DNA of 64,000 nt from SHVZ01 sp041906305. Lineage in GTDB: Bacteria; Pseudomonadota; Alphaproteobacteria; SHVZ01. Both the position numbers and the translations under genes were made by a program. Below, piece after piece: positions 24,681 through 32,852 of the stretch (position 1 is its first letter; every line of letters begins with the position of its first letter). A model generated the notes under the pieces. It searched no databases. It had not been told where the DNA came from and saw only the letters and a list, made by a program, of their open reading frames with translations. Location: the NCBI GenBank assembly GCA_041906305.1, contig JAYRJL010000007.1:216041-280040 (forward strand), in the 5' to 3' direction.

Positions 24681-25907
24681 ATGACTACAAGGCGAACTCT
24701 GCTGGCGGTAGCGGCGGCCATGGCCGGCGTCGCGCTCGCCTCGTCGCCGACGCTGGCGCAGAAGAAGTACGATCCGGGCGCCAGCGATACCGAGATCAAG
24801 GTCGGCCACATCAATCCCTACAGCGGCCCGGCTTCGGCCTACGGGCTGATCGGCAAGACCATCGACGCCTATTTCAAGAAGGTGAACGCCGAGGGCGGCA
24901 TCAACGGCCGCAAGATCACCTTCGTCAGCTACGACGACGGCTACAGTCCGCCGAAGACCGTCGAGCAGGCGCGCAAGCTGGTCGAGAGCGACGAGGTGCT
25001 GCTGGTCTTCCAGCCGCTGGGTACGCCCGGCAACACCGCGATCCAGAAGTACATGAACGGCAAGAAGGTGCCGCAGCTCTTCGTCGCCACCGGCGCCACC
25101 CAGTTCGGCAATCCCAAGGAATTCCCCTGGACCATGGGCTGGCAGCCCAACTACCAGTCGGAAGGCCGCATCTACGCCAAGTACATCCTGGACAAGCATC
25201 CGAACGGCAAGATCGGCGTGCTCTACCAGAACGACGACTACGGCAAGGACTACCTCAAGGGTCTGAAGGACGGGCTCGGCGCGAAAGCCGCCTCCATGAT
25301 CGTGTCTGAGCTGCCCTACGAGGTCGCCGATCCGACCGTCGACTCGCAGATCGTGACCTTGAAGTCGAAGGGCGCCGACATCTTCTTCAACGTGGCGACT
25401 CCGAAGTTCGCGGCCCAGGCGATCCGCAAGGCGCACGAGATCGGCTGGAAGCCCGTCCATCTCCTGAACAACGTCTCGAACTCGGTCGGCTCGGTGCTGA
25501 AGCCGGCGGGCCTCGACGCGGCGAAGGACATCCTGTCGACCGGCTACATCAAGGACTCGACCGACCCGACCTGGAAGGACGACGCCGCGATGAAGGAGTG
25601 GGCGGCCTTCATGGACAAGTACTTCCCGGACGGCGACAAGACCTCGAGCTTCACCGTCTACGGCTATGCCGTGGCGCAGAGCCTGAGCCAGGTGCTGAAG
25701 CAGGCGGGCAACGAGCTGACCCGCGAGAACGTCATGAAGCAGGCCGCCAATCTCAAGAACGTCGAGATCGGCGTGCTGCTGCCCGGCATCAAGCTCAACA
25801 GCGGCCCGAACGACTATTACCCGATCGAGCAGATGCAGATGCAGCGCTTCACCGGCGAACGGTGGGAGCTGTTCGGCCCGGTGATGTCGGGCGAGATCGG
25901 CAGCTGA
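24681..25907 (+). CDS. Liv-type ABC transporter substrate-binding protein
   Basis: A 408-residue periplasmic binding protein (Peripla_BP_6). ATG 24681 is preceded by GGAGG. A Sec signal (TRRTLLAVAAAMAGVALASS) ends near TLA-QKK. The mature part has IKVGHINPYSGPASAYGLIG, GRKITFVSYDDGYSPPKTVE and KIGVLYQNDDYGKDYLKGLK. Among Liv-class proteins this sequence style is common in those for aromatic acids, dicarboxylates and other catabolic substrates; I cannot name the ligand. It ends the liv operon, directly before a strong terminator. Confidence 0.93.
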   Translation: MTTRRTLLAVAAAMAGVALASSPTLAQKKYDPGASDTEIKVGHINPYSGPASAYGLIGKTIDAYFKKVNAEGGINGRKITFVSYDDGYSPPKTVEQARKLVESDEVLLVFQPLGTPGNTAIQKYMNGKKVPQLFVATGATQFGNPKEFPWTMGWQPNYQSEGRIYAKYILDKHPNGKIGVLYQNDDYGKDYLKGLKDGLGAKAASMIVSELPYEVADPTVDSQIVTLKSKGADIFFNVATPKFAAQAIRKAHEIGWKPVHLLNNVSNSVGSVLKPAGLDAAKDILSTGYIKDSTDPTWKDDAAMKEWAAFMDKYFPDGDKTSSFTVYGYAVAQSLSQVLKQAGNELTRENVMKQAANLKNVEIGVLLPGIKLNSGPNDYYPIEQMQMQRFTGERWELFGPVMSGEIGS

Positions 25908-25922
25908 GCCGAGTTGCCAAGT

Positions 25923-25960
25923 GGCGCGGGGGAGGAAACTCTCCCGCGCCTTTTCTTTCT
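25923..25960 (+). terminator. Rho-independent terminator of the liv operon
   Basis: Two 12-base arms, 25923-25934 and 25939-25950 (GGCGCGGG.../...CCCGCGCC), pair around a GAAA tetraloop with one mismatch and are followed by TTTTCTTTCT. It sits 15 bases after the binding-protein stop and ends only 11 bases before the thiolase start, so the thiolase may depend on readthrough or a promoter within this overlap. Confidence 0.85.
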
Positions 25961-25971
25961 AGGGTGATGCC

Positions 25972-27156
25972 ATGAAGGAAGCCGTCATCGTCTCCGCCGC
26001 GCGCACGCCGATCGGCAAGGCCTATCGCGGCGCGTTCAACGACACCCATGGCGCGGCGATGGGCGGCCACGTGATCCGCCACGCGGTCCAGCGCGCCGGC
26101 ATCGATCCCGGCGAAGTCGAGGACGTGATCCTGGGATGCGCGATGCCGGAAGGGGCGACCGGCGGCAACATCGCGCGTCAGGCGGCCATCGCCGGCGGGC
26201 TCAACCCGACCGCCTCCGGCATGACGATCAACCGCTTCTGCTCGTCCGGGCTGCAGGCGATCGCGTCCGCGGCCCAGCGTGTCGTCGTCGACGGCGTGCC
26301 GGTCACGGTGGCCGGAGGCCTCGAGTCGATCAGCCTCGTGCAGAACGACCACCGCAACAAGTTCCGGGTGCAGGACGAGTGGATCCTGGCGCACAAGCCG
26401 GCGATCTACATGAGCATGCTGGAGACCGCTGAGGTCGTCGCGGCACGCTACAAGATCTCCCGCGAGGCGCAGGATGCATTTTCGCTGGAGAGCCAGCGGC
26501 GCACTGCGGCCGCCCAGCAGGCCGGCCGCTTCGACCAGGAGATTGCGCCGATGGAGTCGGTGAAGGTGATCACCGACAAGGCGACGGGGAAGATCAGCCG
26601 CGAGACGGTCCGATTGCCCCGCGACGAGGGCAACCGTCCGGACACGACCCCCGAGGGGCTGGCGCAGCTGAAGCCGGTGCTCGGCGACGACAAGACGGTC
26701 ACCGCCGGCAATGCCTCGCAGCTTTCCGACGGCGCTGCGGCCTGCGTGGTGATGGAAGCGAAGCTTGCCGAGAAGCGCGGACTGCAGCCGCTCGGAGTCT
26801 TCAGGGGGCTCGCCGTCGCCGGCTGTGAGCCGGACGAGATGGGCATCGGCCCGGTGTTCGCGGTGCCGCGCCTGCTGGAGCGCACCGGCCTCAAGGTCGG
26901 CGACATCGACCTCTGGGAGATCAACGAGGCTTTCGCCGTCCAGGTGATGTACTGCCGCGACCGCCTCGGCATCGACCCTGAGAAGTTTAACGTCGATGGT
27001 GGAGCGATAGCCGTCGGCCATCCCTACGGAATGAGCGGCGCCCGCATGACCCAGCATGCGCTGATCGAGGGAAAGCGGCGCGGCGCCAAGCGGGTGGTCG
27101 TCGGCATGTGCGTCGGCGGCGGCATGGGAGCGGCCGCCCTTTTCGAGATCGCGTGA
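25972..27156 (+). CDS. Thiolase (acetyl-CoA acyltransferase, PimB/FadA-like)
   Basis: A 394-residue thiolase of normal length. The acylated cysteine is in NRFCSSGLQAIASAAQRV (about residue 88-90), the thiolase signature NEAFAVQVMYCRDRLG with the conserved His region lies near residue 320, and the C-terminal catalytic pair is in GGAIAVGHPYGMSGAR and MCVGGGMGAAALFE. It would cleave 3-ketoacyl-CoA into acetyl-CoA and a shortened acyl-CoA, completing the spiral encoded by the pimFACD-like operon. In R. palustris the thiolase pimB lies within the pim operon; here it follows the transporter genes after a strong terminator. Confidence 0.93.
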   Translation: MKEAVIVSAARTPIGKAYRGAFNDTHGAAMGGHVIRHAVQRAGIDPGEVEDVILGCAMPEGATGGNIARQAAIAGGLNPTASGMTINRFCSSGLQAIASAAQRVVVDGVPVTVAGGLESISLVQNDHRNKFRVQDEWILAHKPAIYMSMLETAEVVAARYKISREAQDAFSLESQRRTAAAQQAGRFDQEIAPMESVKVITDKATGKISRETVRLPRDEGNRPDTTPEGLAQLKPVLGDDKTVTAGNASQLSDGAAACVVMEAKLAEKRGLQPLGVFRGLAVAGCEPDEMGIGPVFAVPRLLERTGLKVGDIDLWEINEAFAVQVMYCRDRLGIDPEKFNVDGGAIAVGHPYGMSGARMTQHALIEGKRRGAKRVVVGMCVGGGMGAAALFEIA

Positions 27157-27174
27157 GACGCGAGAGGGTTTGAC

Positions 27175-27206
27175 GAAAAAGGGCCCCGCTCCCTGGGAGC
27201 GGGGCC
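27175..27206 (-). terminator. Rho-independent terminator, mainly for the minus-strand gene
   Basis: GGCCCCGCTC (27182-27191) pairs with GAGCGGGGCC (27197-27206). On the minus strand it is followed by TTTTTCG (the run of A at 27176-27180), which makes a classic terminator for the small exported protein gene. The plus strand lacks a T tract, so for the thiolase it is only a 3'-end hairpin. Confidence 0.75.
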
Positions 27207-27233
27207 AGTTCCCACAAGCGAGTTGATCGAACG

Positions 27234-27449
27234 CTACTTCGTGCAGACCGTGGTGGTCTTCACGCCGGCCTCTGCCTCGGTTTTCGTCTTGTAGACGGTG
27301 TTGCCGATCACGACCATCGAGGTCACGGTCGGCTTCTCGGTGACTACGGTGCACTTCTTCGTCGCGGTGTCCTGCACGATATAGAAGGACTCGGCCGACG
27401 CCGACCCGGCGAAAGCGACCAGCAGGGCAAGGGCAAGAACGAATTTCAT
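27234..27449 (-). CDS. Small exported protein, unknown function
   Basis: A 71-residue protein with a clean Sec signal peptide (MKFVLALALLVAFAGSASA, cleavage expected after ASA). The mature 52-residue part has two Cys (KKCTVV and VCTK) that could form one disulfide, and many Thr/Val/Lys residues in alternating strand-like pattern (TSMVVIGNTVYKTKTEAEAG). I recognise no family. An efficient terminator follows on this strand, and the gene stands alone, which together with the signal peptide supports a genuine gene. Confidence 0.7.
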   Translation of the reverse strand: MKFVLALALLVAFAGSASAESFYIVQDTATKKCTVVTEKPTVTSMVVIGNTVYKTKTEAEAGVKTTTVCTK

Positions 27450-27687
27450 GACGTCCTCTCTTGGCTGATGCGGCTGGCGGCGCGTTGATCCGCCCGTCTC
27501 GGGGATCGGTGGAACGGTGGGGACGAAGCCCGTTCCGGCATGCGCCGTCGATGCATTTCGAACGGGCGGCTTCTCGCTTCGTTCCCGGTTCTTGAACCTA
27601 CTTTAACTGCCGGGGTGCAGCCCTACCGCGCACGGTACTCACCTATGCTAAAAGACGCCCTCACTCTTCTTGAACGGCAAGGCGGAC

Positions 27688-28764
27688 ATGCGTCAGCACA
27701 AGATCGCGTCGATTCCGGGCGACGGCATCGGCCAGGAAGTCATCACCGCGGGGCTCGAGGTCCTGGACGTCTGCGCCAAGCGCGACGGCGGCTTCAAGCT
27801 CGACGTCACGGCGTTCGACTGGGGCTCGGACTACTACAAGAAGCACGGTGTCATGATGCCCTCCGACGGGCTCGACCGGCTGAAGCCCCTCGATGCGATC
27901 TACTTCGGCGCTGTCGGCGCGCCCGACGTGCCTGATCACGTTACCTTGTGGGGCCTGCGCCTCGCCATCTGCCAGCCTTTCGATCAGTACGCCAACGTGC
28001 GTCCGACGCGCATCCTGCCCGGGATCGAAGGGCCGTTGCGCAACGTCAAGGCCGGCGACCTCGACTGGGTCATCGTCCGCGAGAACTCGGAAGGCGAGTA
28101 CGCGGGCCATGGCGGCCGCGCGCACAAGGGCCTGCCTGAGGAGATCGCGACCGAGGTCTCGATCTTCACCCGCGCCGGCGTCACCCGCATCATGCGCTTC
28201 GCCTTCAGGCTGGCGCAGTCGCGGCCGCGCAAGCTCCTGACCGTCGTCACCAAGTCGAACGCCCAGCGCCACGGAATGGTGCTGTGGGACGAGATCGCGG
28301 CCGAGGTCGCGAAGGAATTCCCGGACGTGAAGTGGGACAAGATGCTGGTCGACGCCATGACCATGCGGATGACGCTGAAGCCGCAGTCGATCGACACCGT
28401 GGTCGCGACCAACCTCCACGCCGATATCCTTTCGGATCTGGCTGCCGCGCTCGCGGGATCGCTCGGCATCGCGCCGACGGCGAACCTCAACCCCGAGCGC
28501 CAGTTCCCCTCGATGTTCGAGCCGATCCACGGCTCGGCCTTCGACATCACCGGGAAGGGCATCGCCAACCCGGTCGGTACCTTCTGGTCGGCGGTGATGA
28601 TGCTGGAGCATCTCGGCGAGAACGCGGCGGCGACCCGCCTGATGCGCGCGATCGAGCGCGTGACCGCCGACAAGAAGCTGCACACGCCGGATCTCGGCGG
28701 CAACGCCACGACGCGTCAGGTTACAGACGCGGTGTGTCAGGCGCTGCTCGGCGAAAATTTCTAG
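27688..28764 (+). CDS. Tartrate/D-malate dehydrogenase-type NAD-dependent decarboxylating dehydrogenase
   Basis: A 358-residue member of the isocitrate/isopropylmalate dehydrogenase fold. I use ATG 27688 (AAGGCGG upstream); a TTG at 27670 would add six residues. Motifs include IPGDGIGQEVITAGLEVLD, PVNVRPTR-like ANVRPTRILPG, VIVRENSEGEYAGHGGR, and the metal-binding Asp region LHADILSDLAAALAGSLGIA. The longer N-terminal insertion and LWGLRLAICQPFDQYANVRP fit TtuC/DmlA enzymes better than LeuB. These oxidise D-malate, L-tartrate or related acids with NAD and Mn2+. It is followed 2 bases later by a GNAT gene. Confidence 0.87.
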   Translation: MRQHKIASIPGDGIGQEVITAGLEVLDVCAKRDGGFKLDVTAFDWGSDYYKKHGVMMPSDGLDRLKPLDAIYFGAVGAPDVPDHVTLWGLRLAICQPFDQYANVRPTRILPGIEGPLRNVKAGDLDWVIVRENSEGEYAGHGGRAHKGLPEEIATEVSIFTRAGVTRIMRFAFRLAQSRPRKLLTVVTKSNAQRHGMVLWDEIAAEVAKEFPDVKWDKMLVDAMTMRMTLKPQSIDTVVATNLHADILSDLAAALAGSLGIAPTANLNPERQFPSMFEPIHGSAFDITGKGIANPVGTFWSAVMMLEHLGENAAATRLMRAIERVTADKKLHTPDLGGNATTRQVTDAVCQALLGENF

Positions 28765-28766
28765 CC

Positions 28767-29255
28767 GTGCCGGATCACGTCGTCCGCTTCGCCGCGGAGA
28801 CCGATGCGGCGATCGTCGCCGACGTGATCCGGGCGATGGACCGGCACTATCGCCCCGATGCCGTTCTTCGATCGCCCGACGACTATCGGGCGATGGCGTC
28901 GTCCACCATTGTTGAGCGCGAAGGCATGCGCTTCGCGATCTGCGTCGGTTCTGACGGCAAGCCGCTCGGCGTCGCCTGCGTTGCCGTGCTGCGTCCCGGC
29001 CGGGACCTGCGAGGCCTGCTCTTCGTGAAGGACCTGTTCGTGAAGGAGGAGGCGAGGGGCCATGGCATCGGCTCCGCGCTCATGCGCTTCCTGGCGGCCT
29101 TCTGTCTCGACCAGGGTATCGCCCGGATCGATCTCGGCACCGATCGGAGCAACGACGGCGCGCAGCGTCTCTACGACGCGCTCGGGGGCGTGCGGCAGGA
29201 CAAGGTGGCCTTCACCTTCCCGACCGATGTGCTGAAGAGGCTCGCCGACGGTTGA
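28767..29255 (+). CDS. GNAT-family N-acetyltransferase
   Basis: A 162-residue acetyltransferase starting at GTG 28767, two bases after the dehydrogenase stop, so likely translationally coupled. The GNAT core shows LLFVKDLFVKEEARGHGIGS, containing the acetyl-CoA pyrophosphate loop (R-G-H-G-I-G), then ALMRFLAAFCLDQGIARIDL and NDGAQRLYDALGG, the usual C-terminal half. The acceptor substrate cannot be predicted. Coupling to the tartrate/malate-type dehydrogenase may be only positional. Confidence 0.85.
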   Translation: MPDHVVRFAAETDAAIVADVIRAMDRHYRPDAVLRSPDDYRAMASSTIVEREGMRFAICVGSDGKPLGVACVAVLRPGRDLRGLLFVKDLFVKEEARGHGIGSALMRFLAAFCLDQGIARIDLGTDRSNDGAQRLYDALGGVRQDKVAFTFPTDVLKRLADG

Positions 29256-29258
29256 AGG

Positions 29259-29756
29259 CTAAGGCCAGGGATCCTGGCTCGGCGTCATCCCGGCGCGGCG
29301 GAAGTAGTCGTCGAAGTTGGTGCCGGGCCCGACCATGCCGTGGACCAGCTTGGTGACCTGGTACTTCCTGGCCGGGATGGTGAAGGGAGGGCCCTGGGTC
29401 TGCGTCGGCTCGGGCAGCACGCAGCGCCAGCCGTCGACCCAGACCAGGGTTTCGCGGAAGACCAGCGCCCCGTTGTAGAAGAAGTCGAGGAATGAGGACT
29501 GCGCGCGCTTGTCCGGGAAGCGCTGAGACCAGGGGCTCGAATAGTTCCGGTCCTGTACCAGGCCGAAGCACATGTTGATGCCGACGTCCTTGGCGAAGGT
29601 CAGCACCACGTTGTGCTCATGCAGCTCGAAGTCGACGATCCGGTTCGGGCCGCCGCGCACCGGGACCACGCGATAGTGGAAGGTCGGCGACTTGTGCACG
29701 CGCCAGTCGGCCGGCGCGCTGCCGGCGACCTGGACCACATACTCGTCGAGGCGCAT
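29259..29756 (-). CDS. Hypothetical protein, about 165 residues
   Basis: I do not recognise this protein. It starts MRLDEYVVQVAGSAPADWRV and is rich in aromatic residues and beta-strand-like segments (FHYRVVPVRGG, VDFELHEHNVVLTFAKDVG, INMCFGLVQDRNYSSPWSQR). It lacks a signal peptide and membrane helices. It is convergent with the GNAT gene (3 bases between stops) and lies 11 bases after the end of the next small unknown gene on the same strand, with which it may form a two-gene unit. Codon use is like its neighbours, so it is likely a real gene. Confidence 0.65.
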   Translation of the reverse strand: MRLDEYVVQVAGSAPADWRVHKSPTFHYRVVPVRGGPNRIVDFELHEHNVVLTFAKDVGINMCFGLVQDRNYSSPWSQRFPDKRAQSSFLDFFYNGALVFRETLVWVDGWRCVLPEPTQTQGPPFTIPARKYQVTKLVHGMVGPGTNFDDYFRRAGMTPSQDPWP

Positions 29757-29767
29757 CCCGGCCGGCG

Positions 29768-30079
29768 TCAGTCGTCGTCGGCGTCGGGCGTCGGGTCGAT
29801 GTGACCGGCGAGCGCCGAGGCGCGCCCGGCGTCGGTCAGCTTGCAGACCAGCCAGTCCGGCTTGATCGGGTTGTCGAACCAGGGCTCGGCCCAGCCCTGC
29901 TCGATGCAGGCCTTGATGGTGCGCGGATTGATGCGCTGGCCATCGACGTCGAACAGCGGCAGCTTGCCGCCGGGCTGGTCCAGCCCGCGCTTGAGCCAGC
30001 TCATCTGGGCGGCGGTCGGCCGCGGAGTCTGACGCTCGAAATTAACCACCGTCAGCGTCGCGTCGCGTCGCCGTGACAT
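29768..30079 (-). CDS. Hypothetical protein, possible winged-helix
   Basis: A 103-residue protein of unknown function. The N-terminus is basic (MSRRRDATLTVVNFERQTPR), and the centre has short helices and a hairpin-like segment (AAQMSWLKRGLDQPGGKLPL, then RINPRTIKACIEQGWAEPWF and VCKLTDAGRASAL) in an order that resembles a winged-helix fold where a helix-turn-helix is followed by a wing ending in LTDAG. The tail is acidic (DPTPDADDD). It lies directly upstream of the 165-residue unknown. DNA binding is only a suggestion. Confidence 0.6.
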   Translation of the reverse strand: MSRRRDATLTVVNFERQTPRPTAAQMSWLKRGLDQPGGKLPLFDVDGQRINPRTIKACIEQGWAEPWFDNPIKPDWLVCKLTDAGRASALAGHIDPTPDADDD

Positions 30080-30177
30080 GAGTGCCCCCCAAGCGTCGAC
30101 CCCACCCCCGAATCGCCTTCACCGAACCATGAACCTAGGGCTCGGGTCAACGGTCGAAGGTTCCGGACCGGCGATTT

Positions 30178-30474
30178 TCATGGCCGCGGGGCAGGCGGCC
30201 TGTCGAGGAAGGGGGCGACCACCTCGCGCGTCTCCTTGCTCGTCACCACCGGCACGATCTCGAAGGACATCAGGCCCTCGGCGTTGAGGACCCATTCCTG
30301 GAGCAGCCGTGGGTCGTCGCACTCCATCAGCTGGAAGCAGCGATCGAAGTTGGGTTCGACCCAGCTGTCGATGTACTTGAGTCCGTCCGGTATGCCGCGG
30401 CCGCTGTCGCGCACGCGGCGGTAGACCGGGATCGGGTCCCGGTCCTTGAAGCGCTCGATGATCATGAACAGCAT
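30178..30474 (-). CDS. DUF3303-type small protein
   Basis: A 98-residue protein whose sequence (MLFMIIERFKDRDPIPVYRR, then YIDSWVEPNFDRCFQLMECD and LQEWVLNAEGLMSFEIVPVV) matches the DUF3303 pattern: a small alpha/beta-barrel-like protein with a conserved W-x-x-P-N/D...C-F-Q-L-M motif. Its role is unknown; similar proteins are thought to resemble dimeric alpha/beta-barrel enzymes. GGGGAC precedes the ATG. A Met three codons in is an alternative start. It is divergent from the MocR-type regulator, 57 bases away, and could share its control region. Confidence 0.72.
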   Translation of the reverse strand: MLFMIIERFKDRDPIPVYRRVRDSGRGIPDGLKYIDSWVEPNFDRCFQLMECDDPRLLQEWVLNAEGLMSFEIVPVVTSKETREVVAPFLDRPPAPRP

Positions 30475-30531
30475 GGCCCGTCCCCAGAAGTTCTTCCGCT
30501 CGCCGCCGACGATAGCGAAGCTGATAGGCTG

Positions 30532-32016
30532 ATGGCGATGACCCGCCTTCGTCCCGTCCTGCTCGACGCGCTCGTCCTCGACCGAACGGACCCGCAAGGT
30601 CTCGCGCGGCAGGTCCATGCGGCGCTGCGCGCGATGGTGCTGGACGGCGTGCTGCCGGCGGGCGCCCGTTTGCCATCGAGCCGGGCGCTGGCCGATGCCT
30701 GGGGCATCGCCCGAAATACGGTCGTCGGTGCGCTCGACCGCTTGATCGCGGAAGGGTTGCTGCTCAGCCGTCAGGGCTCCGGCACCTTCGTCGCCGAGGT
30801 CGTCGGGGCGCGAGTGGTCCGGCGCCCGGGGGCGAAAGCGGCTTCGGGGGGATTGTCCGCGCGCGGCCGTGCGGCGCTCGCCGACGCGATGCTGCAGAGC
30901 CAGTACGGGGACCGGCCGCTGGCACCGGACGTGCCCGCGCTCGACCGCTTCCCGATGGATCTCTGGCATCGCTCGGTCCTGAGGAGCGCACGCCGCCAGC
31001 GGACCGCCCTGCTGCAGAGCATCGACCGGCGCGGCTTCGGCCCCCTGCGCCAGGCGATCGCGTCGCATGTGGGCCCGGCGCGGGGCGTCATCTGCGCGCC
31101 GGAGCAGATCGTGATCCTCTCGAGCACCCGCCAGGCGATCCAGCTCGCGGTGACGCTGCTGACCGAGCCCGGTGACGCCGCGGCCGTCGAGGAGCCGGGA
31201 TATCTCGGCGCGCGCCAGATCCTGGGCTCGGGAGGTCTCGAGCTCGCGACGATGCGGGTCGACAGCGGGGGCGCGGATCCGGAAGAGCTGTCGGGTGTGC
31301 GCCTGATCTATCTCACGCCGTCGCACCAATACCCGCTCGGCGTCACGATGAGCCTGAAGCGGCGGATGGCGGCGCTCGGCGTCGCCGATCGTCTGGGCGC
31401 CTGGATCATCGAGGACGACTACGACGGCGAGTTCCAGAACCGCGGCCACCCGGCGCCGTCGCTGCACGGGCTCTCGGGCGGCGGCCGGGTCATCTATGTC
31501 GGCACCTTCTCGAAGGCGATGTTCCCGGCGATCCGGCTCGCCTACCTGGTGGCGCCGCCCGATCTGGTCGATGCCTTCGCCGCGGTCCGCGTCCGACTCG
31601 ACGGCGCGACGCAGCTCCACGGCCAGGCAGCGCTCGCCGACTTCATGGAGTCGGGTGCCTTCGCCGGCCACATCCGGCGCATGCGGGGGCTTTATGCCGA
31701 GCGCGAGGAGGCGCTCCTCGACCGTCTGCGCCGGCGCCTCGACGGTGCGCTCGACCTGCCGGCGCCGGGCGGCGGGCTGCAACTCGCTGCGGCATTCCGG
31801 AAGCGGATCGACGATCAGGCGGTGGTCCGCACGCTCGATCCCAGGCTCGCCGCGCCGATGCCGCTCTCTCGCTACTACCTGAAGGAGCCCGATCCCGGCC
31901 TCCTGATGGGCTTCGCCGCTTCGACCGAGCCGGTGATCGCGCGCGCGGTCGACCATCTGGCGCAGGCGATCGAAAGTGGCCCTAAGCGAAAGCGGCGGAC
32001 TGGCTCTTCCGCCTGA
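30532..32016 (+). CDS. MocR/PdxR-type regulator (GntR helix-turn-helix fused to aminotransferase fold)
   Basis: A 494-residue fusion regulator. Residues about 20-90 form the GntR winged helix (QVHAALRAMVLDGVLPAGAR, LPSSRALADAWGIARNTVVG, LLLSRQGSGTFVAEV). The rest is a fold-type I aminotransferase domain with the PLP-site patterns SSTRQAIQLAVTLL, IIEDDYDGEFQNRG and the lysine in GTFSKAMFPAIRLAYLV (Lys near residue 328). Such proteins bind PLP as effector and often control B6 or amino-acid genes. A flavin split-barrel protein gene follows 50 bases downstream and is a natural target. Confidence 0.92.
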   Translation: MAMTRLRPVLLDALVLDRTDPQGLARQVHAALRAMVLDGVLPAGARLPSSRALADAWGIARNTVVGALDRLIAEGLLLSRQGSGTFVAEVVGARVVRRPGAKAASGGLSARGRAALADAMLQSQYGDRPLAPDVPALDRFPMDLWHRSVLRSARRQRTALLQSIDRRGFGPLRQAIASHVGPARGVICAPEQIVILSSTRQAIQLAVTLLTEPGDAAAVEEPGYLGARQILGSGGLELATMRVDSGGADPEELSGVRLIYLTPSHQYPLGVTMSLKRRMAALGVADRLGAWIIEDDYDGEFQNRGHPAPSLHGLSGGGRVIYVGTFSKAMFPAIRLAYLVAPPDLVDAFAAVRVRLDGATQLHGQAALADFMESGAFAGHIRRMRGLYAEREEALLDRLRRRLDGALDLPAPGGGLQLAAAFRKRIDDQAVVRTLDPRLAAPMPLSRYYLKEPDPGLLMGFAASTEPVIARAVDHLAQAIESGPKRKRRTGSSA

Positions 32017-32066
32017 ACCACTTTCCGGGCGACCTTCGGTCCAGAATTGCCCCCAAGGACCGTCCG

Positions 32067-32726
32067 ATGACCGATACCGTCGACTTCCCGCCGACCAAGA
32101 AGACCAAGGTAAAGCGGCTGCCCGCTCGCGGACACTACGACCGCGCGACCGTGCACGCGATCCTCGACGCCGGCGTGATCGCGCATGTCGGCTACGTGAT
32201 CGACGGGCACCCTTACGTGACACCGACCTCGTTCTGGCGCCACGAGGACCGCGTCTACTGGCACGGCTCGTCGGCGAGCCGGATGCTGGAGACGATCGAG
32301 GGCGGCTCACCGGTGTGCCTGACCGTCAGCCATCTCGACGGCTTCGTGATGGCGCGCTCGGGCTTCCACCACTCGGTCAACTACCGCGCGGTGATGGCCT
32401 TCGGCATGGCCCACAAGGTCACCGACGAGGCCGAGAAGCTGCAGTCGCTGAAGGACTTCTCCGACCGCCTGTTCCCGGGACGCTGGGAGACGCTGCGCCC
32501 GGTGAACAAGCAGGAGATGAAGGCGACGATGGTCCTGAAGATAGATCTTCAGGAATGCTCGGCCAAGGTCCGCACCGGGCCGCCGGTCGACGACGACGAG
32601 GACTACGCGCTGCCGATCTGGGCGGGCGTGCTGCCGGTACGCATGGTCACCGGCGAGCCGATCGACGACGCGCGCAACCTTCCGGGCGTGAAGCGGCCCG
32701 ATCACCTGAACCCGAAGATCTGGTGA
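32067..32726 (+). CDS. Pyridoxamine 5'-phosphate oxidase-family (FMN split-barrel) protein
   Basis: A 219-residue protein of the split-barrel flavin-binding class (Pyridox_ox_2/NimA-like). Visible features are GHYDRATVHAILDAGVIAHV, GHPYVTPTSFWRHEDRVYWH with GSSASRMLETIEGG, and SGFHHSVNYRAVMAFGMAHK, the usual beta-barrel sequence with FMN-contacting residues. Members reduce or bind flavin, heme or F420, and few have known substrates; it is not PdxH itself. Association with a MocR-type regulator is a frequent bacterial pairing and suggests control by PLP. Confidence 0.87.
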   Translation: MTDTVDFPPTKKTKVKRLPARGHYDRATVHAILDAGVIAHVGYVIDGHPYVTPTSFWRHEDRVYWHGSSASRMLETIEGGSPVCLTVSHLDGFVMARSGFHHSVNYRAVMAFGMAHKVTDEAEKLQSLKDFSDRLFPGRWETLRPVNKQEMKATMVLKIDLQECSAKVRTGPPVDDDEDYALPIWAGVLPVRMVTGEPIDDARNLPGVKRPDHLNPKIW

Positions 32727-32747
32727 CAAAGACGCTCGCTACGCCCG

Positions 32748-32852
32748 GCCCCCACCCTAACCCTCCCCCGTCGGCTACGCCGCCGAGGGAGGGGACTCGA
32801 TTTCGTGCCCCCCTCCCTCGTGCGAAGCGCGGGGGAGGGACGGGGTGGGGGC
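32748..32852. repeat. Nested C-run/G-run palindrome in intergenic DNA
   Basis: Three nested inverted repeats make one long cruciform-like element: GCCCCCACCC (32748-32757) with GGGTGGGGGC (32843-32852), CCCTCCCCCG (32761-32770) with CGGGGGAGGG (32830-32839), and an inner GAGGGAGGGG with CCCCTCCCTC. It occupies half of the 205-base gap between the split-barrel gene and the MFS gene. Related shorter palindromes are at 920-949 and 37062-37080. No gene is seen in it. Confidence 0.7.
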
